A program made the translations under genes and the position numbers. A DNA stretch of 10,143 nucleotides. Origin: Clostridia bacterium. GTDB taxonomy: Bacteria; Bacillota; Clostridia; TANB77; CAG-508. The notes below the pieces were generated by a model. That model did not search any database. It was not told the DNA's origin and worked only from the letters and a program-made list of their open reading frames with translations. Where the stretch lies: contig CAAEBO010000017.1 in NCBI GenBank assembly GCA_900754085.1, forward strand, positions 1 to 10,143, written 5' to 3'. Shown in pieces: positions 6,538 to 10,143 of the stretch (position 1 is its first letter; each line of letters begins with the position of its first letter).

Positions 6538-6971
6538 GTGAGCCTTTTTATATAAATACCAAATTTTATATGTCAGTAACTAATGATTATGATATATATA
6601 CAGCTAATAAGTTTATAAAATTTGATGGTGAAGGTATCGAACCAATATATTATGAAGATGGAAGTAAGTATAAAATAGTAGATATGAGAGGAAATGTAAT
6701 TTTTAGGATATGGTATGTAACTAAAAAAGATGGTACAAATTGGAAAGACCAGCAAGAAATGAATAATGGTAATATAGAGAATATGGATATATATGATAAT
6801 ATAGAAGACATACCACAAGATAAAATATGTGTAGGTATATATGCAGAAAGTGTTTCAGGATATATATCTAGATTTTCGGGTAGTAATAATGTATTAAAAA
6901 TAAAATTAAAAGTAAGGGAAACAGCAAATATTGGTAAAACTTATGGATTAACACAAAGAACACAAGTATAG
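6468..6971 (+). CDS. Surface protein, segment 3
   Basis: Open from the TA tract to TAG at 6969-6971; the first ATG is at 6570. It continues the extracellular region (GEPFYINTKFYMSVTNDYDI, NVIFRIWYVTKKDGTNWKDQ, DKICVGIYAESVSGYISRFS). It again looks beta-rich and secreted without an assigned family. The end (GLTQRTQV) runs into a stop where the next frame resumes as YSGGTFYGN. No internal start has a convincing ribosome binding site, so this is a fragment of the large gene, not a separate gene. Confidence 0.55.
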   Translation, partial: YIYNKNGELSSSTLGAGDARATLGEPFYINTKFYMSVTNDYDIYTANKFIKFDGEGIEPIYYEDGSKYKIVDMRGNVIFRIWYVTKKDGTNWKDQQEMNNGNIENMDIYDNIEDIPQDKICVGIYAESVSGYISRFSGSNNVLKIKLKVRETANIGKTYGLTQRTQV

Positions 6972-7509
6972 TGGCGGAACGTTTTATGGTAATACTATAT
7001 TAGCAACAGGAGCAAATTTACATGGAAATATTAAAGCTATTGATGGAAAAAATGAAAAAGTAAATTATGACTTAGGAAAAAATGAAAGTATAATAACATA
7101 TAGCGCTCAACCTATGATAGATAAAAATTCTAATATAATTTCACAAATAGAAAATGTAACATTAAAAGCAGAAGTTACATTACCACAAGGTTTGACATAT
7201 ATTTCTGGAAGCTCAGAACAAGGAGAACCAGAAATAACAAATAATGCAGATGGAAGTCATAGACTTATTTGGTATATATATGGGGCAAAATCTGGAGAAG
7301 CAATAGAACCAATAAAATTTAAAGCTCAAATAGATAATGAAAGTGTAAATGGACAGCAATATACAACGAAATTTGTAATTTCAGAAGTCATAGGAAAAGA
7401 TGGAATAATCAAAATAGGAAATAGTAAAATAGAATTTAGAACATCAAGTAAAACGATAAATATTATAAACTTAGCAAGTCATAGGTTATATAAAGAAGTA
7501 AGTTTGTAG
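6967..7509 (+). CDS. Surface protein, segment 4: DUF11-like beta-sandwich
   Basis: Open from 6967 to TAG at 7507-7509; the first usable ATG is 7114. It starts YSGGTFYGNTILATGANLHG and contains a DUF11-like core: VTLKAEVTLPQGLTYISG, then LIWYIYGAKSGEAIEPIKFK. The 'LPxGLxYxSG ... W ... G' pattern is typical of this fold. It ends in NLASHRLYKEVSL, where a second sandwich would be expected to begin, but the next segment resumes in a different frame part-way through such a domain. Confidence 0.58.
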   Translation, partial: YSGGTFYGNTILATGANLHGNIKAIDGKNEKVNYDLGKNESIITYSAQPMIDKNSNIISQIENVTLKAEVTLPQGLTYISGSSEQGEPEITNNADGSHRLIWYIYGAKSGEAIEPIKFKAQIDNESVNGQQYTTKFVISEVIGKDGIIKIGNSKIEFRTSSKTINIINLASHRLYKEVSL

Positions 7510-9452
7510 GTTCGTATACATTAGAAAGTGTTAAAGTAGTACAAACAATTGGAGAAACAGTGCAAGAAAATGAAAATTTAAAGCTATATACAACAGATGC
7601 GACAGAAGTAAGAAATATGACAGCAAAAGATACAGGTATAGGAATATCTAGTATATGGAATGAAAAAGATATAGGAAGTACAATAAATGAACAGGCAAAG
7701 GGATTTGCATTAAAAGGTGAGATAGCAGGAAAAACGAAATTAGAAATAGAAGTAACAATAAATACAAGTGAAAATGAAGTAGAAAATGTATATGCTAATA
7801 ATGCAATGGCACAAGTATATGTAGATTCAGAGCAAATGCAAACAGGAACGGTAAAATCACAAGTAGTAAGCAGAAAAATACAGGGAACAGTATGGGAAGA
7901 TAGCAATAGGAATGGAACAATGGAAAGCTCAGAAAATAAAATGAGTGGAGTTATTGTTAAATTATTAAACAATAATAATGCCGAAGTAGGAAGAACTACG
8001 ACAAATGCACAAGGGGAATATGAATTTACAGATTTAGTAAAAGGAATATATAAAGTAGAAGTAGATAATTTACATGAATTAACAGAAAAAGAAGTAGGAA
8101 CAAATAAAGAAATAAACAGTAAATTTAACCAAGAAACAAAACAAACAAATGAAATAACTAAACTAAATTCTATATCAGCACCAGAACTAATAGAAGACAA
8201 TATAAATGCAGGAATAAGAAAAATACAATACCATATAACAACGAAGGTAGAAGGTATTGGTGGAAATATAAGTGGAGAAGGAAATAGCCCATACGAAAGT
8301 GTAGATAAGGGAAAAGATAGTGTAAAAGATTTAATAATAACACCAAATGCAGGATATAGAGTAGAAAGAATAATAATAAATGGGAAAGAGATTAGTTTTA
8401 CAGAAGAAGCAAACCATAGAGTTATACTAAGTAAATTTACAAATATGCAAGAGCATAAAGAAATAGTTGTATCATTTGAAAAGATAGCTACAAACGTACT
8501 AGTACATCATTATAAGGAAGGAACAACAGAGAAAGTACCTTCAAGAACCGGTGGAATAGTAGAAGATGAAGTAATTGCAGGAAAAGTAGGAGATAATTAC
8601 ACAACTAGAGCTTCTAGCAATATTGCTCAAAACTATGAGCTAGTAGCAACACCAGCAAATAGTACAGGAATAATGACAGAAAACCAAATAGTTGTAACAT
8701 ATTATTACAGGTTAAAAACACCAAGTATAACAAATCAAGTAATAAACAAAACAGGAACAGACAGAATAACAATAGCAAACCAAGAAATGAGCTATACTGT
8801 AGCATATAGAGCAAATGTAGTAAACTATATAGGCGATGCAGAAGTAACAATAGTTTATATATTACCACATGCAATAGATGAAGCAAAATCTGATTTAGCA
8901 GGTGGAACATATGATGCAAAGGCAAGAACTATTACATGGAAAGAAAATGTAGGAGATATAAATAGTTTTGCAAACGGTGGAGCTGTAGAAGTAACAAAAA
9001 CATTTAAAGTAGTATATGTAGGTTTAGACATGAACCAAGAAAAAGTGGCTAACCATGTAAGAGGAAATATTAAGTTAAAAACACCAGAAAAAACAAGTGA
9101 GGAAGTAACAGGAAGCCAAGAAAGTACAATATATAAAGCAATAATAAGTGCAGAAAAATTGGTGGACAAGAAAGAGGCAACAGAAGGTGAAAAAGTAACA
9201 TATACAGTAAGAATAAAAAATGAAGGAAACTTAGCAAAAACAGTAACATTAAGAGATACATTGCCAGCAGGGCTAACATTTGATAAGAACACATTAATCC
9301 AAGTGGGAAATGTAGGAACAGTATATACAGAGCAAAACTTAAAAAATGGAATACCAGTAGAAGTTCCAGCCAAAGGAACTGTAGATGTAAAATTTGCCGG
9401 AATAGTAGATGTTTTGGCAAATGATGTGTTTAGTAAAACATTAGAAAATTAA
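7494..9452 (+). CDS. Surface protein, segment 5: SdrD/Cna-B-like, InlB-like repeat, MucBP, DUF11
   Basis: This is the longest intact stretch, about 650 aa, open from 7494 (a GTG at 7560 could be taken as a start but has no ribosome binding site). In order: end of a DUF11-like domain (GSYTLESVKVVQT to about 7870); SdrD/Cna-B-like domain at 7878-8069 with GTVWEDSNRNGTMESSE, whose DxNxNGxxE loop resembles calcium sites in this family; an InlB-type repeat at 8223-8486 (TTKVEGIGGNISGEG, ITPNAGYRVERIIINGKEI); MucBP at 8496-8714 (VLVHHYKEG to VVTYYYRL); a fimbrial/DUF11-like domain at 8724-9140; and DUF11 from 9144 (VTYTVRIKNEGNLAKTVTLR, DTLPAGLTFD). TAA at 9450 falls inside the last strands of that DUF11 domain. 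Adhesion or mucus binding is inferred from domain types. Confidence 0.75.
   Translation, partial: RSKFVGSYTLESVKVVQTIGETVQENENLKLYTTDATEVRNMTAKDTGIGISSIWNEKDIGSTINEQAKGFALKGEIAGKTKLEIEVTINTSENEVENVYANNAMAQVYVDSEQMQTGTVKSQVVSRKIQGTVWEDSNRNGTMESSENKMSGVIVKLLNNNNAEVGRTTTNAQGEYEFTDLVKGIYKVEVDNLHELTEKEVGTNKEINSKFNQETKQTNEITKLNSISAPELIEDNINAGIRKIQYHITTKVEGIGGNISGEGNSPYESVDKGKDSVKDLIITPNAGYRVERIIINGKEISFTEEANHRVILSKFTNMQEHKEIVVSFEKIATNVLVHHYKEGTTEKVPSRTGGIVEDEVIAGKVGDNYTTRASSNIAQNYELVATPANSTGIMTENQIVVTYYYRLKTPSITNQVINKTGTDRITIANQEMSYTVAYRANVVNYIGDAEVTIVYILPHAIDEAKSDLAGGTYDAKARTITWKENVGDINSFANGGAVEVTKTFKVVYVGLDMNQEKVANHVRGNIKLKTPEKTSEEVTGSQESTIYKAIISAEKLVDKKEATEGEKVTYTVRIKNEGNLAKTVTLRDTLPAGLTFDKNTLIQVGNVGTVYTEQNLKNGIPVEVPAKGTVDVKFAGIVDVLANDVFSKTLEN
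8496..8714 (+). repeat. MucBP-type repeat unit 1 (protein level)
   Basis: The unit runs from VLVHHYKEG through EVIAGKVGDNYTTRASSNIA and QNYELVATPANSTGIM to VVTYYYRL, the standard MucBP layout of about 73 residues. It corresponds to the second unit at 9849-10100, which shares VHHY, GKVGD.Y.T, YELVA, A..TG and YYY.L. Found in Gram-positive mucus- or carbohydrate-binding surface proteins. Confidence 0.7.
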
Positions 9453-10143
9453 GCAACAATAGATAATGAGCTAACAAATAAAGTAACAACAAATGTAACA
9501 AAGCCAAATATATTAGCACATAAAGAAAGTGTGCCATCAAGTGGAAATAAGGTTTTAGAAGGCGATGAAATAACATACAAAATAAAAGTAAGAAATGATG
9601 GGACACGAGAAGGAACAGTAGTTGTAAAAGAAATAGCGAAACCAGGAACAGCAGGAAGTACAACAACACAAGACCAAACAAATCCAAATAAATGGAATGA
9701 CATATTCGAAAACTTACCAAAGTATGATGCAAATAACAAAGAAATACAATATACACTAACAGAAGAAGAAAAAACTGAAGGAGATTTAAAATATTATGAC
9801 AGCGTAGTTACAGATAAGATAGTAACAAACACAAATAAATACGGAAAAGTAACAGTACATCATTACATAATGAACACAGATGGAAGCACTACAACAACAA
9901 AAGTACTAGACGCAACGGGTAAAGCAATAGAAGATGTAGTAATAGAAGGGAAAGTAGGAGATCCATATAAAACAGAATCTGCAAAAAATATAAACGAAAG
10001 ATATGAACTTGTGGCAGAAAAGTTACCAGCAAATGCTACAGGAACAATAGAAAAATACAATGCAGAAAAACCACAAGAAGTAATATATTATTACAAATTA
10101 AAACCAGCAAAAGTAATAATAAATTACCTAGAAAAAGATGAAG
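9453..10143 (+). CDS. Surface protein, segment 6: DUF11/Cna-B-like region and MucBP repeats (partial)
   Basis: The frame of segment 5 continues without shift straight after the TAA (ATIDNELTNKVTTNVTKPNI) and stays open to the window edge, 230 codons. The first ATG is not until 9870, inside a domain, so there is no natural start for a separate gene. A DUF11-type opening (EGDEITYKIKVRNDGTREGT) is followed by Cna-B-like text (WNDIFENLPKYDANNKEIQY), then MucBP at 9849-10100 (VTVHHYIMNTDGSTT, EGKVGDPYKTESA, EVIYYYKL) and the opening of another MucBP-like unit (KPAKVIINYLEKDE). Confidence 0.65.
9849..10100 (+). repeat. MucBP-type repeat unit 2 (protein level)
   Basis: The unit runs from VTVHHYIMNTDGSTT through VVIEGKVGDPYKTESAKNIN and RYELVAEKLPANATGTI to EVIYYYKL, about 84 residues. 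It is longer than unit 1 by an insertion in the first loop. The sequence from 10104 on (KPAKVIINYLEKDE) looks like the start of a third unit, cut by the window edge. Confidence 0.7.

Larger units (their letters stand above)
5283..10143 (+). pseudogene. Large multi-domain surface adhesin-like gene, broken by four frame changes and one stop; runs off the window
   Basis: One continuous coding region can be followed from the ATG at 5283 to the window end if five interruptions are bridged: near 5936-5973 (19-base tandem duplication), 6466-6477 ((TA)6), 6951-6967, 7490-7505, and an in-frame TAA at 9450-9452. The reconstructed order is a basic N-terminus, membrane segment (residues 28-51), long unassigned extracellular region, DUF11-like sandwich, SdrD/Cna-B-like domain (7878-8069), InlB-type bacterial repeat (8223-8486), MucBP (8496-8714), fimbrial/DUF11-like domain (8724-9140), DUF11 (9144-9485), a DUF11/Cna-B-like region (9489-9840), MucBP (9849-10100) and the start of a third MucBP. 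Such architectures are known from cell-wall adhesins of Gram-positive bacteria; binding to host or mucus glycans is an inference. The C-terminus, where an LPXTG sorting signal would be expected, lies outside. It may be a decaying gene, a phase-variable gene, or intact with sequence errors. Confidence 0.75.

Noticed and set aside
7463..8200. Long minus-strand open frame of 245 codons opposite the surface gene
   Set aside because: It mirrors the codon pattern of the plus-strand gene, is low-complexity (Ser, Phe, Leu, Val rich), and shows no recognisable domain; the plus strand has clear domains here.

Overview
The window is strongly A+T-rich. Its genes start mainly at ATG behind AGGAGG-type ribosome binding sites and all recognisable reading frames end in TAA. 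With the PTS gene types and the Gram-positive style surface-protein domains, this points to a low-GC Bacillota, most likely a Clostridia-type (possibly gut-associated) bacterium. The organism call is an inference from composition and gene content, not a database match.

Layout. (1) Positions 1-36 hold the first 12 codons of a gene on the minus strand that starts like a signal peptide. It is preceded by an RBS and a perfect-consensus sigma-A promoter (68-96). (2) Positions 97-179 carry the divergent plus-strand promoter of the fructose operon. (3) Positions 180-5002 are a tight four-gene operon: fruK (1-phosphofructokinase, frameshifted in an A5 run), fruA (fructose EIIABC), ptsH (HPr) and ptsI (Enzyme I). 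These four genes form a self-contained fructose phosphotransferase route: PEP -> EI (His183) -> HPr (His15) -> EIIA (His67) -> EIIB (Cys172) -> EIIC-transported fructose -> fructose-1-phosphate -> (FruK, ATP) fructose-1,6-bisphosphate. (4) Positions 5003-5282 hold a terminator-like hairpin, a candidate promoter and a leader with two long hairpins, plus a segment complementary to the next start codon. (5) From 5283 to the window edge runs one very large, mosaic surface/adhesin gene: an N-terminal membrane anchor, a novel-looking N-terminal region, DUF11-like beta-sandwiches, an SdrD/Cna-B-like domain, an InlB-type bacterial repeat, MucBP repeats and a mixed DUF11/Cna-B-like region.

The surface gene is broken as read. 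It has four frame changes and one in-frame TAA inside recognisable domains. The clearest lesion is an exact 19-base tandem duplication (5936-5973) whose reduction to one copy restores the frame. A second is a (TA)6 run where loss of one TA restores the frame. The neighbouring fruA, ptsH and ptsI are intact over about 3.9 kb. The lesions therefore mean a decaying gene, a repeat-driven on/off (phase-variable) surface protein, or local sequence error; the sequence alone cannot decide. No CRISPR array, rRNA, tRNA or insertion sequence was recognised.
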